In this document: piece by piece, positions 9,167 through 18,704 of the stretch
How positions within the stretch are numbered: the stretch's first letter is position 1
Layout of the letters: each line of letters starts with the position of its first letter
Assembly: GCA_001899305.1 (NCBI GenBank)
Contig: MKWL01000015.1
Span: 1-64,000, forward strand
Source: Thiobacillus sp. 0-1251
GTDB lineage: Bacteria; Pseudomonadota; Gammaproteobacteria; Burkholderiales; Thiobacillaceae
DNA length: 64,000 bases
Direction: 5' to 3'
Notes under the pieces: generated by a model
Told to the model about the DNA's origin: nothing
The model's database searches: none
What the model saw: only the letters and a program-made list of their open reading frames with translations
Position numbers and translations under genes: made by a program

Positions 9167-9832
9167 CTATCTGTCCACATACCAGGCCGGAAACTGTTGT
9201 CGCAGCGCAGCAATCTTCGGCAAGTCGTTGATGACGATATACGGCTGGTTGGGATGGCGGTCCAGATAGTCCTGATGGTAGGCCTCCGCATCGTAGAACC
9301 CCTTCAGCGGCACGACCTGGGTGACGACGGGGCGCCTGAACACGCCCGCTGCCTGGAGCTGGGCGATGTAGCCGTCGGCCACGCGCTTCTGGTCGGCGTT
9401 GGCATAGAAGATGGCCGAACGGTATTGCGTGCCGGTATCCGGCCCCTGCCGGTTCAGTTCCGTCGGGTCATGCGCGACGGAAAAGAACACCTTCAGGAGT
9501 TGCCCGTAGCTGATGCGCGCCGGGTCGTAGAAAATATGCACCGACTCGGCATGGCCGGTCCGGCCGCTGCTCACCTGGCCATACGTGGCCGTATCCGCAT
9601 TGCCGCCGGCGTAGCCCGACACCACCCGGGTGACGCCCTTGACATGCTCGAACACCCCCTCCATTCCCCAGAAGCATCCGCCGGCCAGCACAGCCGTCTG
9701 CATGCCGCTCACGCCGGCGAGCGGGATGTCGACGACCGGGTCGGGCAAAGGCGTGGCGGGCGACGCGTACGAACACCCTGCCAGTGCAATGCCCAGGATG
9801 GATGCGATGACTGCAGCAATAAGACGGTTCAT
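9167..9832 (-). CDS. msrA: Peptide-methionine (S)-S-oxide reductase MsrA, lipoprotein
   Basis: A 221-residue MsrA that repairs the S epimer of methionine sulfoxide. The catalytic GGCFWGMEGVFEHVKGV motif is present, with the typical YDPARISYGQLLKVFF and GTQYRSAIFY segments. Starting at the ATG at 9832, which has an AAAGGAG site just upstream, the N terminus is a lipoprotein signal with lipobox LAGC near residue 17. It should therefore be anchored in the envelope. A longer frame upstream lacks the signal and is unlikely. Paired with the Tat-exported MsrB, it forms an envelope protein-repair system. Confidence 0.92.
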   Translation of the reverse strand: MNRLIAAVIASILGIALAGCSYASPATPLPDPVVDIPLAGVSGMQTAVLAGGCFWGMEGVFEHVKGVTRVVSGYAGGNADTATYGQVSSGRTGHAESVHIFYDPARISYGQLLKVFFSVAHDPTELNRQGPDTGTQYRSAIFYANADQKRVADGYIAQLQAAGVFRRPVVTQVVPLKGFYDAEAYHQDYLDRHPNQPYIVINDLPKIAALRQQFPAWYVDR

Positions 9833-10140
9833 GATGCATCTCCTTTGCCTCGATTCGGAAGGCCTGCCGGGTGTGGGTGTCCGGGTGACGTGCGTACGCA
9901 TGTCCGGTCGATCCGGCGCTGCGCTGCTTCATCCTATCCTTGACCATGATCCTTGGGGATAGTCTTTTTTCGACTCCGCATCCAGGCACATGGTTTCCTC
10001 GGCCATTCCACGCAGGCATGCTTCGGTACGCACAAATACCTGTTGATCCGGCCTCACGGCCCGCTAGTATTCAGGCCGTTACCCGAGAACTTTCTGTAAC
10101 CTTGCTACCCCAATGGGCACCTCTGCCCGGATTGTCTTTC
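9833..10140. other. Gene-less interval between msrA and a diguanylate cyclase
   Basis: About 308 bases between two divergent genes. It should hold both promoters, but I see no clear sigma-70 pair, operator or small gene. The frame of the downstream gene stays open back to 9940, so a longer N terminus for that protein is possible. Confidence 0.4.
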
Positions 10141-11403
10141 ATGCGCCAAAACACGAATGCCCTGATGTCCCGTCTTGCCGCAGCACTGGGAATGAATTCG
10201 GGCACCCTGCCCGCGCTTGCCGATATCGATAGCTCCGTCTTCGCCGGTTTCAGACAGGTGCTCCAGAAGGGCCTGCTGATCTTCGCGCTCATTATCACGA
10301 TCCTGTTCGCCATGATGTTCTACCAATACCAGCGCTCGGCCGAGGCTGTTCACTCGGTGGAGCACACGCGCCAGGTCATCGCCTACATCAACGCGCTGCG
10401 CACCTACCTGCTCAACCTGGACAATGCGGTCCGCCAGTATGCCGATTCGCAGAACCGCACCGATCTCGATCCCAGCCTGATCTGCCGCCCATCATCGTGC
10501 CCCAGTGCCGAACAGCTGATTGCCTTGATCGGCAACGACGGTCCCCAGGCAGCTCGACTGGCTCCCCTGCCGGCCTTGCAGGCGGCCCTGGAAACCGGAT
10601 TCAGCGCGCTGCAACAGGGCACGACTGGGAGCGGCACCCAGCCGCCCGGACAGGAACTGGGCGGATTCGACAAATCCGCCATCGAACAAATCCATCGCAT
10701 CCTGATCGAAGCCGAGCGGGAAGAGCTGAATCAGCTGGAAACGCGCGAAGCGGCACGCGTCCATGGCGAAAGCCTGTCGTCGGCACTGCTGGGAATCGCT
10801 GGATTATGGACAGGCCTGGCATTGTTCGGGTTGTACCGGGAAACCGTCCGCCTGATCCGGGCAGGTATCCATGCCGAGCAGACGATCCGGCAACTCAGCC
10901 TGCGCGACCCGTTGACGGGGCTTGCCAACCGGCGTTTCCTGCAGGAAAACACGCGACATATGATCGCCGGCGCGCGCCGCGCGCGGACGCAGATGGCGGT
11001 GCTGGCTGTCGATCTGGACAATTTCAAGGCCGTCAACGATCAGCACGGGCATGCGGCGGGCGACACGGTGCTCGTGACAGCGGCCCAGCGGATGAAGCAG
11101 TTGCTCCGCGAAGCGGACGTGATCGCCCGCTTTGGCGGAGACGAATTCGTCATCGTGCTGGTCCAGGTCGACGATACGGAGGCCGCACGCGAGGTGGCAC
11201 GCCGCGTGGTGGATTCCCTGCGGCAGCCTATCCCGCTGGCGGATGGGGCCAGCGCCCACATCGGCGCTTCCGTGGGTATCGCCATGTGCTGCGAGGACGG
11301 CGATACGCTGGATGCCCTGCTGAAGAAAGCCGACGCCGCACTTTACACCGCGAAACGCGACGGCAAAGGTACGTTCCGCCAGGCCGATGTCCAGCCTGTA
11401 TAA
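10141..11403 (+). CDS. Membrane-bound diguanylate cyclase (GGDEF)
   Basis: A 420-residue protein with a membrane segment near residues 40-58 (LLIFALIITILFAMMF), a periplasmic helical sensor region, and a second membrane segment (SALLGIAGLWTGLALFGLY). A C-terminal GGDEF domain begins at LRDPLTGLANRRFLQ. The active-site motif is intact as RFGGDEFVIVL, so it should make cyclic-di-GMP. No RxxD inhibitory site is seen directly before the motif in the usual place. The start is uncertain: ATG at 10141 gives a compact N terminus, while the frame is open to 9940. Confidence 0.85.
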   Translation: MRQNTNALMSRLAAALGMNSGTLPALADIDSSVFAGFRQVLQKGLLIFALIITILFAMMFYQYQRSAEAVHSVEHTRQVIAYINALRTYLLNLDNAVRQYADSQNRTDLDPSLICRPSSCPSAEQLIALIGNDGPQAARLAPLPALQAALETGFSALQQGTTGSGTQPPGQELGGFDKSAIEQIHRILIEAEREELNQLETREAARVHGESLSSALLGIAGLWTGLALFGLYRETVRLIRAGIHAEQTIRQLSLRDPLTGLANRRFLQENTRHMIAGARRARTQMAVLAVDLDNFKAVNDQHGHAAGDTVLVTAAQRMKQLLREADVIARFGGDEFVIVLVQVDDTEAAREVARRVVDSLRQPIPLADGASAHIGASVGIAMCCEDGDTLDALLKKADAALYTAKRDGKGTFRQADVQPV

Positions 11404-11608
11404 AGCCGCTCGTGCATTGATACCCGGGCCACCTAGTGACGCTTACTTAAGACAACGATGAGTATCCAGCCCCAGCGATCCGGTCTGCAACCGCTGCTGA
11501 TCTATGCGAGTTCATGGCCCGCTCACATATGGCCTCGCGCGGAACCTACATGGTCCGGGCGACTGATTTCCATGAAGCACGGGTATGAGGTTGCCGGCGT
11601 GAGCGGGT
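11404..11608. other. Short convergent intergenic region
   Basis: About 200 bases between the diguanylate cyclase and the end of cbbO, which point toward each other. I see no gene and no convincing terminator hairpin. Confidence 0.35.
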
Positions 11609-13873
11609 TTATTTGGTGAGCGCCATGAACAACTGCGGCAGCCGTTCCGGCAGCCGCTCGATGTGATCGATCACGGTGAACTGGCGCCCGAAGATGTCGC
11701 CGACATATTCGTCGGCCTTGGGATCGAGGCTGATGCAGTAGGGGAAGATATTGTCGCGATCGAGCTCTTTCACCGCCTGACGTGCGTCCTCGATCAGCAG
11801 GCGCTCGTCATGAGTATCCACGTCGGACGGCCTACCGTCGGTGAGGACAAGCATGAGTTTCTTGTCCGCCTGGCGCGCGCCGAGGTAGTGGGCGGCGTGG
11901 CGTATGGCGGCGCCCATACGGGTGGAATAGCCCGCCTCCATCGCGGCCAGCCGTGCCTTGACGTCGTCGTTGAAATGCTCGCCGTAGCCCTTGATATGCA
12001 GGTAGCGCACATCGTGACGGGTGTTGGAATGGAAACCGGCAATGGCGAAGGGATCGCCCAGCTTTTCGATCGCCCAGGCCAGCAATGAGACGGCTTCCTG
12101 GGAGAGTTCAAGAATCGTCTGGGTGGAGCCTGCCGCCTTGTCGTTGAGCGATTCCGACAGGTCGAGCAGCAGCATGACGGCGATGTCGCGGCCGTCGGTG
12201 CGATGGCTCATGTTGATGCGCGGATCGGGGGTGGCGCCGCCCTTGAAGTCGATCAGCGAGCGGATGGCGACGTCGAGGTCGAGCTCGCTGCCCTCTTCCT
12301 GATAGCGGATGCGCACCTTGTCCTGCGGCTTCAACAGATCGAGCATCTTCTTCAGCCGCTTGGCGAGCGCGCCGTGCTTGGCGAGCAGGCGGTCGATGTC
12401 GGCGGGGTTGCCGCTGGGGTGCAATGCTTCGTAGACGCTGGCCCAGTCGGGCCGATAGGTCTGGCTGCTGTAGTCCCACTCGGGATAATGGCGCGGCGGC
12501 AAGCCGCGGATTTCCTCGCCCGGTTCGATCTTGCGCGGCTCGTCGAAGGCTTCTTCCTCGTCACCCGCCTCGATGAATTTCCACAGCTGGCGGTTGTCGT
12601 CGCGGTAGTCGACCACGGTGTCGTCGAAGTGAACCCTGGCGAACTGATCGCTCTGACGGCGGGTTTTGGCGACATAGGAAAGCGCCAGCGCGGCGATTTC
12701 CTTCGTGCTCGATTCACCCTGTGCCATGACCGTGTGGAAGCGATGTACGGTGTCATTGAGGTCGGCGTCGCTGTAGCCGTGAGCCGGATCGAGCAGCGCG
12801 CGCGACAGCATCGCCATGCGGTGGCGCAGGCAGGACGTGGTTTCCGGATCGCAGGCGGTCTCAAGGGGCTTTGGATGCAGCGCGAGGAACAGGCGGCGCA
12901 GGCCGGGGTATTCGCGGATCAGCAGCGTCTCGATGCGGCAGTCCTCGAAGAACTCCACCGCCATGCGCTGGAACGGACTCCAGTTGTCGGCGACCTGCGC
13001 CTCGGACCAGCGACGATGGCCGACCATGTGGGCGAGCGCGGCACGGTAGCGGTCGAGGCCGGAGATTTCGCCTGCGTCGTCGTACACGTCGGGCAGGCGC
13101 ATGCCGAGCTTGTCGTAGTAGGGAATGGGTTTGCGGATTTCGTCGAACGCGGTGGAATACGGCACCAGGTGGTCGTGGTCCCGCCACAGGCCGCGCAGGT
13201 ACAGATCGAGCTTGCGCTCGACGTCGACGAGCAGCGTGCCGTGACGCTCGCGCTGCAGCACGGCGCGCGCGTCGGCCGACTGCAGGCTGAAGTAGTCCGT
13301 CTGCCGCTCGGGGTGGGTGCGGTAGTTGCGGATGCCGTATTCGACCCAGTTCCTCAGGCCGGCCAGCGTCAGTTGGTTGAGCAGGGCCGGCGCCTGCGCG
13401 AAGAACGCCGGCAGTCCGGGGCTGGGGAAGGTGGTGTGGTGGCCGTGGATGGAGCCGGTGGTGCGCGCCTTCAGGTCCAGCGTGATGTCGAGGTAGTGCT
13501 GCAGTTGCTCTGGCGACTGCAGGCGCCGCGCCACCGGCGCCAGCGCCTGCAAAAACGGCGTGATGGCCTTGCCGTTGGGCGATTTCTGCAGACGCTGGAT
13601 CAGCGCCATCACCGCGGGCAGCGTGGATTCGCCGACGGCTTTTGCGGCGGACGGCCATTCCTCCATGAACGCCAGCATCGGCTCGACGCCGCGGCCCAAC
13701 TTGCCGATGAGGCGCGCGGCCTCAAGGTAGGCATCGATGCCTTCGCGCGTCAGCACCGCCAGCGCTTCGGCCATGACGTCGTCGAACACCTCTTCGACCT
13801 GCGGGAAGCGGGTGTCGAGCTGCTTCCAGTAGGCAGCCATCAACGGATGCTGGTATGCAGTCGTGTGGGGCAC
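11609..13873 (-). CDS. cbbO: RuBisCO activation protein CbbO (VWA domain)
   Basis: A 754-residue protein of the CbbO/NorD type. The large N-terminal helical region is followed by a C-terminal von Willebrand A domain whose metal-binding DLSES (DxSxS) MIDAS motif lies near residue 570, with the later LTDGRPSD supplying a further ligand. CbbO partners the CbbQ AAA+ hexamer and is thought to dock it on inhibited RuBisCO so that tight-binding sugar phosphates are released. It lies nine bases after cbbQ on the same strand. Length and order match other form II cbbM-cbbQ-cbbO loci. Confidence 0.92.
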   Translation of the reverse strand: MPHTTAYQHPLMAAYWKQLDTRFPQVEEVFDDVMAEALAVLTREGIDAYLEAARLIGKLGRGVEPMLAFMEEWPSAAKAVGESTLPAVMALIQRLQKSPNGKAITPFLQALAPVARRLQSPEQLQHYLDITLDLKARTTGSIHGHHTTFPSPGLPAFFAQAPALLNQLTLAGLRNWVEYGIRNYRTHPERQTDYFSLQSADARAVLQRERHGTLLVDVERKLDLYLRGLWRDHDHLVPYSTAFDEIRKPIPYYDKLGMRLPDVYDDAGEISGLDRYRAALAHMVGHRRWSEAQVADNWSPFQRMAVEFFEDCRIETLLIREYPGLRRLFLALHPKPLETACDPETTSCLRHRMAMLSRALLDPAHGYSDADLNDTVHRFHTVMAQGESSTKEIAALALSYVAKTRRQSDQFARVHFDDTVVDYRDDNRQLWKFIEAGDEEEAFDEPRKIEPGEEIRGLPPRHYPEWDYSSQTYRPDWASVYEALHPSGNPADIDRLLAKHGALAKRLKKMLDLLKPQDKVRIRYQEEGSELDLDVAIRSLIDFKGGATPDPRINMSHRTDGRDIAVMLLLDLSESLNDKAAGSTQTILELSQEAVSLLAWAIEKLGDPFAIAGFHSNTRHDVRYLHIKGYGEHFNDDVKARLAAMEAGYSTRMGAAIRHAAHYLGARQADKKLMLVLTDGRPSDVDTHDERLLIEDARQAVKELDRDNIFPYCISLDPKADEYVGDIFGRQFTVIDHIERLPERLPQLFMALTK

Positions 13874-13882
13874 GTTCAGGGC

Positions 13883-14695
13883 TTACGCAAACGTTGCGTC
13901 GATCGCGTGGTCGAGCGTTTCGCGGATGTCGGCGTCGTCGGTGATCGGGCGCACCAGCGCCATGCGGCAGGCGTCCGTCGGTTCCACGCCGTCCTTGATC
14001 AACGTCGCCGCGTAGACCAGCAGGCGCGTCGAAATGCCTTCATCGAGGCCGTGGCCTTTCAGGCTGCGGGCAACACCGCCGATCTTCACCAGCTTCGCGG
14101 CGACGGCCTCGTCCATGCCGGTTTCCTTCGCCACGATCTGCGCTTCCAGCGCGGCATCCGGGTAATCGAAGTCGAAGCCGGTGAAGCGCTGTTTGGTCGA
14201 CTGCTTCAGATCCTTCATCAGCGTCTGGTAGCCGGGGTTGTAGGAGATCACCAGCTGGAAATCGGGATGCGCGTGGATCAGCTCGCCCTTCTTGTCGAGC
14301 GGCAGGGTGCGGCGGTGGTCGGTCAGCGGATGGATGACCACGGTCGTATCCTGGCGCGCCTCGACGATCTCGTCCAGATAGCAGATCGCGCCGATGCGCG
14401 CGGCGGTGGTCAGCGGACCGTCGAGCCAGCGGGTGCCGTTGGCTTCGAGCAGGTAACGCCCGACCAGGTCGCTCGCGGTCATGTCCTCGTTGCAGGCCAC
14501 GGTGATCAAGGGCTTGCCAAGCTTCCACGCCATGTATTCGACGAAGCGCGACTTGCCGCAGCCGGTCGGGCCTTTGACCATCACCGGCAGGCGGTTGCGG
14601 TAGGCGGCCTCGTACAGGGCGACCTCGTTCTTCTGCGGCTGGTAGAAAGGCTCCTGCGAAACCTTGTATTGCTCTTTGTCAGTGCTCATTTTCAT
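13883..14695 (-). CDS. cbbQ: RuBisCO activase AAA+ ATPase CbbQ
   Basis: A 270-residue MoxR-type AAA+ ATPase. Walker A is [12 protein letters not shown] near residue 40, Walker B is [11 protein letters not shown] near 105, and the C-terminal CbbQ region follows. With CbbO it remodels inhibited RuBisCO. The ribosome-binding site GAGGAA sits just upstream of ATGAAAATG. A strong terminator ends only 15 bases before this start, so cbbQ is expressed from cbbM read-through or an internal promoter. Confidence 0.94.
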   Translation of the reverse strand: MKMSTDKEQYKVSQEPFYQPQKNEVALYEAAYRNRLPVMVKGPTGCGKSRFVEYMAWKLGKPLITVACNEDMTASDLVGRYLLEANGTRWLDGPLTTAARIGAICYLDEIVEARQDTTVVIHPLTDHRRTLPLDKKGELIHAHPDFQLVISYNPGYQTLMKDLKQSTKQRFTGFDFDYPDAALEAQIVAKETGMDEAVAAKLVKIGGVARSLKGHGLDEGISTRLLVYAATLIKDGVEPTDACRMALVRPITDDADIRETLDHAIDATFA

Positions 14696-14710
14696 TCCTC
14701 GTTGCGGAAG

Positions 14711-14740
14711 AAAAAACGCCCCCGGGAAGCCGGGGGCGTG
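14711..14740 (-). terminator. Rho-independent terminator between cbbM and cbbQ
   Basis: On the minus strand a perfect 10-bp stem (14716-14725 with 14730-14739, loop of four) is followed by six Ts (14711-14716 complement). It lies between cbbM and cbbQ in the direction of transcription and should stop most cbbM transcripts. Confidence 0.85.
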
Positions 14741-14820
14741 TAGCGCGGGGATGGTTCTCTGCGGCTAGGAGATCGCGTCAAACCCGCCCCGCGTGGGGAT
14801 GCGCTTCCATCCCTGCTTGC

Positions 14821-16200
14821 TTATTTGTGCACGCCCAGCTTTTCGCGCCAGCCCGGGAACAGCTTGTCGGCGTCGCCCGGGAAGGACTCGAACGCACGGG
14901 CGAATTCCTTGTGCTCCTTGGCGAACTCGATCGGGTCGGCGCCCGACTTCCAGCACTCGTACGACTGGCGCAGCGAGATCGCGCCGGCCGCCGGGCTGTC
15001 GATGTGGCCGTAGGAGCCGCCGCCGGAGGTATTGATGACGTTGCCGTGACCCAGGTTCTCGAAGAAGCCGGGCAGGCGCAGCGCGTTCATGCCGCCGGAG
15101 ATGATCGGGGTGGTGGGCTTCATGCCGTACCACTTCTGGAAGTAGACCGGGCCCTGGCACTCGTCGCGCTCGATCATGTAAGCGATGCCCTTGTCGGTGG
15201 CGTCGCCTTCCATCTTGCCGTAGCCCATGGTGCCGACGTGGATGCCCGACGCACCCTGCAGACGGGAGATCTTGGCCAGCACGAACGCGGTGTAGCCGCG
15301 CTTGGCGGACGGCGAGGTGATCATGCCGTGGCCGGCGCGGTGGTAGTGCAGGTACTGGTTGGGGTACTGACGGCGGGCGGTGGTGATCATGCCGGGGCCG
15401 CCGACGAAACCGTCAACCAGGAAGGCCAGCTTGTCGGCGTCGGGGCCGAAGGTTTCCAGCGCGAAGTCGGCGCGAGCGCACATTTCGTAGTGGTCGTCGG
15501 CCGTGATGTTCATCGAGAACAGCTTGGCCTGGCCGGTTTCGTCCTGGGCGCGCTTCATCGCGTCATAGACGAGGGGGATGGTCTTCTTCAGCGGCGAGAA
15601 CACCTGGTTGCCCTGGGGTTCGTCGTTCTTGATGAAGTCGCCGCCCAGCCAGAACTGGTAGGCCGCATTGGCGAAGGGCTCGGGGCGCAGGCCCAGCTTC
15701 GGCTTGATGATGGTGCCGGCGATGTAGCCGCCATTCTGGATCGGACGACCCAGGATGCGCCACAGGTCGGAGATGTCCTTGGAGGGACCGTCGAACAGCT
15801 GGATGGCGCGCTCGGGGAAATAGATGTCGATCATCTTGGCGTGCTCGATGTCGCCCATGCCCTGGTTGTTGCCGATGGCCAGCGTCAGGAAGGAGACGAT
15901 CATCATGCGGCCGTCGGTGACGTTGCGGTCGAACAGGTCGAGCGGATAGGCGATCCGCATGTCTTCGGTGGCTTCGTCGATGAGATAGACCAACGCGTCG
16001 ACACCCTTGGTGAACTCGTCGGTGGTCGACACTTCGACGTTGGTGCCGGTCGAGGACTCGGCGGCGAAGTGGGCGGCGGCTTCGAGATAGCCGTGGCCGG
16101 ACTTCGGCTTCATCTTGTAGGCGACGAGGATGTGTTTGCCGCCCTTGATGAGGTCTTCTTCCTTGAGGGAAAGGTCGGCGTAACGTGCGGACTGATCCAT
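14821..16200 (-). CDS. cbbM: Form II ribulose-bisphosphate carboxylase CbbM
   Basis: A 459-residue form II RuBisCO that fixes CO2 onto ribulose-1,5-bisphosphate. Recognisable parts are [18 protein letters not shown] at the start, the [20 protein letters not shown] segment with the catalytic KPK lysine, the [13 protein letters not shown] motif with the carbamylated lysine, and loop 6 around [11 protein letters not shown]. There is no small-subunit gene, as expected for form II. The ATG at 16200 has an AGGAG site 8 bases upstream; the frame extends a little further upstream without homology. The gene is divergent from cbbR. Confidence 0.97.
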   Translation of the reverse strand: MDQSARYADLSLKEEDLIKGGKHILVAYKMKPKSGHGYLEAAAHFAAESSTGTNVEVSTTDEFTKGVDALVYLIDEATEDMRIAYPLDLFDRNVTDGRMMIVSFLTLAIGNNQGMGDIEHAKMIDIYFPERAIQLFDGPSKDISDLWRILGRPIQNGGYIAGTIIKPKLGLRPEPFANAAYQFWLGGDFIKNDEPQGNQVFSPLKKTIPLVYDAMKRAQDETGQAKLFSMNITADDHYEMCARADFALETFGPDADKLAFLVDGFVGGPGMITTARRQYPNQYLHYHRAGHGMITSPSAKRGYTAFVLAKISRLQGASGIHVGTMGYGKMEGDATDKGIAYMIERDECQGPVYFQKWYGMKPTTPIISGGMNALRLPGFFENLGHGNVINTSGGGSYGHIDSPAAGAISLRQSYECWKSGADPIEFAKEHKEFARAFESFPGDADKLFPGWREKLGVHK

Positions 16201-16339
16201 TGCTTGGCTCCTGCGGTAGATAAACAAGGTTTCAGAAGCCAATGCCCCTGAACACGACAGGGGTGGACTATACGCAGCCGCTTATATAATTAAAATTCAA
16301 TAGTTCTGATAAAAACTATATCTTTAGACTTATACATAT
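16201..16339. promoter_or_regulatory. cbbM/cbbR divergent control region with LysR-type operator
   Basis: This 139-base AT-rich interval separates the divergent cbbM and cbbR genes. An inverted repeat ATAGTT-N8-AACTAT (16300-16319) has the T-N11-A style symmetry of LysR operators, and the nearby TTATATAATTAAAA block is a likely core promoter for cbbM. CbbR is expected to bind here and respond to carbon and redox metabolites. Confidence 0.6.
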
Positions 16340-17239
16340 ATGCGCCGCCTGACACTACGCCAATTCAGGGTGTTTGAAGCAGTCGCCCGTCATCTGTCGT
16401 TCTCGCGGGCGGCCGAGGAGCTGCATCTGTCGCAACCCGCCGTCTCCATGCAGGTGAAGGGTATCGAGGCCATCCTGGGGGTCCCGCTCACCGAACAACT
16501 GGGAAAAAAGATTTTCCTCACCGACGCCGGCCTTGAGGTGCTGCACGCCAGCCAGGCGATCACCGCCCGCCTCGACGACCTGCAGCACAATCTTGCACAG
16601 CTGCGGAGCGTCGACACGGGTCGTCTCAACATGGCCGCGACCTCGACGGTGAATGCCGTCGCCACCGATATCCTCGCCCGCTTCCGCGGTCGCCATCCCG
16701 GGGTAGGGATCCATCTGGACGTCTCCAACCGGGCGGCCGTGCTGGAACAGCTCGTCAGCAACCACATTGATCTTGCCATCATGGGACAAGTACCGGACGG
16801 GCTCGGCCTGGAAGCCACCCGCTTCATGGACAACCCGCTGGTCGTCATCGCCCCACCCGACCACCCATTGGTCGGCAAAAAGAAAATTTCCGTACGCGAC
16901 CTGGCGTCCGAATCCTTCCTGGTGCGCGAAGCGGGTTCCGGCACCCGTGGCGCGATGGAGCGCTTCTTCGCCGCCCGCGGGCTGGAAATCCGAAGCAGCA
17001 TGGAAATGAGCAGCAACGAGGCCATCAAGCAGGCGGTGCAGGCCGGCCTCGGCCTCGGCATCCTGTCGCTGCAGACGCTGGAGATGGAACTGGCGCTCAG
17101 ACGGCTGGCGGTGCTCGCGGTCGAGGGCTTTCCCATCATGCGCCACTGGTACGTCGTGCATCGCACCGACAAGCGGCTGTCGCCTGTGGCGCAGGCATTC
17201 AAGACCTTCGTGCTGGGACCTGCGAATTCACCTGTCTAA
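16340..17239 (+). CDS. cbbR: LysR-type regulator CbbR
   Basis: A 299-residue LysR-type regulator. The N-terminal winged helix is clear (TLRQFRVFEAVARHLSFSRAAEELHLSQPAVSMQVK, of which only part is diagnostic), followed by the periplasmic-binding-like effector domain. Its divergent position next to cbbM and its close resemblance to CbbR proteins make it the activator of the form II RuBisCO operon. No strong ribosome-binding site precedes the ATG in the AT-rich leader. Confidence 0.92.
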   Translation: MRRLTLRQFRVFEAVARHLSFSRAAEELHLSQPAVSMQVKGIEAILGVPLTEQLGKKIFLTDAGLEVLHASQAITARLDDLQHNLAQLRSVDTGRLNMAATSTVNAVATDILARFRGRHPGVGIHLDVSNRAAVLEQLVSNHIDLAIMGQVPDGLGLEATRFMDNPLVVIAPPDHPLVGKKKISVRDLASESFLVREAGSGTRGAMERFFAARGLEIRSSMEMSSNEAIKQAVQAGLGLGILSLQTLEMELALRRLAVLAVEGFPIMRHWYVVHRTDKRLSPVAQAFKTFVLGPANSPV

Positions 17240-17359
17240 ACGACACTCGGCTAGAATCGCCTCTGTCGGGGCACCAGCCCCCGGCGTCAGGATGCTCGCA
17301 TCCGCAAGACGGTGTCCCGTCCAAGACTGGCTCTTATCCTTTAACCTGGAGCTAATTGC

Positions 17360-18697
17360 TTGGACACCGCACACCACACCCGACCCGCGCCCGTCACCCT
17401 GGGTAAATCCTTCAAATACTGGCTCAAACTCGGTTTCATCAGCTTCGGCGGTCCTGCCGGGCAGATCGCGATCATGCACCACGAGCTGGTGGACAAGCGC
17501 CGCTGGATTTCCGAGCAACGCTATCTCCACGCCCTCAACTACTGCATGCTGCTGCCCGGACCCGAGGCGACCCAGCTGGCGATCTACATCAGCTGGCTGA
17601 TGCACGGCATCCGCGGCGGTGTCATCGCGGGCGTGCTGTTCTTTTTGCCGTCCTTTCTGCTGCTGTCAGGGCTCGCCGGCCTGTATCTCGCCTACGGCAC
17701 GCTGCCACTGGTGCAGGGGGTGTTCTACGGCATCCGGCCCGCGGTAGTGGCGATCGTCCTCTTCGCCGCATGGCGCATCGGCAGCCGCGCCCTGAGGAAC
17801 GAACTACTGTGGGGCATGGCGGCACTGGCTTTCGTCGGCATTTTCGTTTTCCACGTCGCATTCCCGTGGATCGTACTGGCCGCCGGCCTGCTCGGCGCCT
17901 TGGGCGGCAAACTCGCACCACACAAGTTCAGGACAGGCGGCGGCCACGGCACCCGACACGCGCAGGCCGGCCCGGCAATCATCGACGACGACACCCCGCC
18001 GCCGGCGCACGCACGCTTCAGCTGGCGCAGGTTCGCGCTCACACTCGCTGCCTTCGTGCTGATCTGGCTGGGCGCGATGAGCACGCTTTTGGGCATGCCG
18101 GCTCTCCAGGCCATGGGGGCGTTCTTCACCAAGGCGGCCTTCCTCACCATCGGCGGCGCCTATGCGGTGCTGCCCTACGTCTACCAGGGCGGGGTCGAGC
18201 ATTTCCAGTGGCTCACCGGCCCGCAGATGATGGACGGCCTGGCGCTGGGCGAGACTACGCCCGGCCCGCTGATCATGATCGTCACCTGGATCGGTTATCT
18301 CGGCGGCGTCTCAGGGCACGTCGTCGACAACCCGGTCGCGGCCGGACTGGCAGGCGCGGCAGTCGCGACTTTCTTCACTTTCCTGCCGTCCTTCCTGTTC
18401 ATCCTGGTGGGCGGCCCGCTGGTCGAAGCCACCCGCGGCGAGCTTGCCTTCACTGCACCGCTCACCGGCATCACCGCAGCCGTAGTGGGCGTCATCCTCA
18501 ACCTCGCGGTATTCTTCGCCTGGCATGCCTTCTGGCCGCACGCCACAGCAGACGCCCCGTTCGGCGGCGGTTTCGACGGACTCCCCGTCATCGTCGCCGT
18601 GGCTGCGTTCATCGCGTTGTCGCGATACAAGGCCGACATCACGGCGGTGATCGGCGTGTGCGCCCTGCTCGGGCTGGCTTATTCATTTTTCATGTGA
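17360..18697 (+). CDS. chrA: Chromate transporter family protein ChrA
   Basis: A 445-residue long-form CHR family membrane protein made of two homologous halves. The first carries GFISFGGPAGQIAIMH and LLPGPEATQLAIY; the second repeats the theme with AFLTIGGAYAVLPYV and LGETTPGPLIMI. About ten to twelve membrane segments are visible, with a charged loop near residues 190-215. The family exports chromate in some members, but others serve other anions such as sulfate. The start appears to be TTG at 17360 behind CTGGAG. A rhodanese gene follows by seven bases. Confidence 0.85.
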   Translation: MDTAHHTRPAPVTLGKSFKYWLKLGFISFGGPAGQIAIMHHELVDKRRWISEQRYLHALNYCMLLPGPEATQLAIYISWLMHGIRGGVIAGVLFFLPSFLLLSGLAGLYLAYGTLPLVQGVFYGIRPAVVAIVLFAAWRIGSRALRNELLWGMAALAFVGIFVFHVAFPWIVLAAGLLGALGGKLAPHKFRTGGGHGTRHAQAGPAIIDDDTPPPAHARFSWRRFALTLAAFVLIWLGAMSTLLGMPALQAMGAFFTKAAFLTIGGAYAVLPYVYQGGVEHFQWLTGPQMMDGLALGETTPGPLIMIVTWIGYLGGVSGHVVDNPVAAGLAGAAVATFFTFLPSFLFILVGGPLVEATRGELAFTAPLTGITAAVVGVILNLAVFFAWHAFWPHATADAPFGGGFDGLPVIVAVAAFIALSRYKADITAVIGVCALLGLAYSFFM

Positions 18698-18704
18698 GGA
18701 TCGT

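Noticed and set aside
12203-14743. A plus-strand open frame of 846 codons opposite cbbO and cbbQ
   Set aside because: It mirrors two well-supported genes on the other strand, its residues follow no known family, and long antisense frames are common in high-GC DNA.
14827-16251. A plus-strand open frame of 474 codons opposite cbbM
   Set aside because: An antisense shadow of the RuBisCO gene with no family resemblance and a Gly/Val-rich composition.
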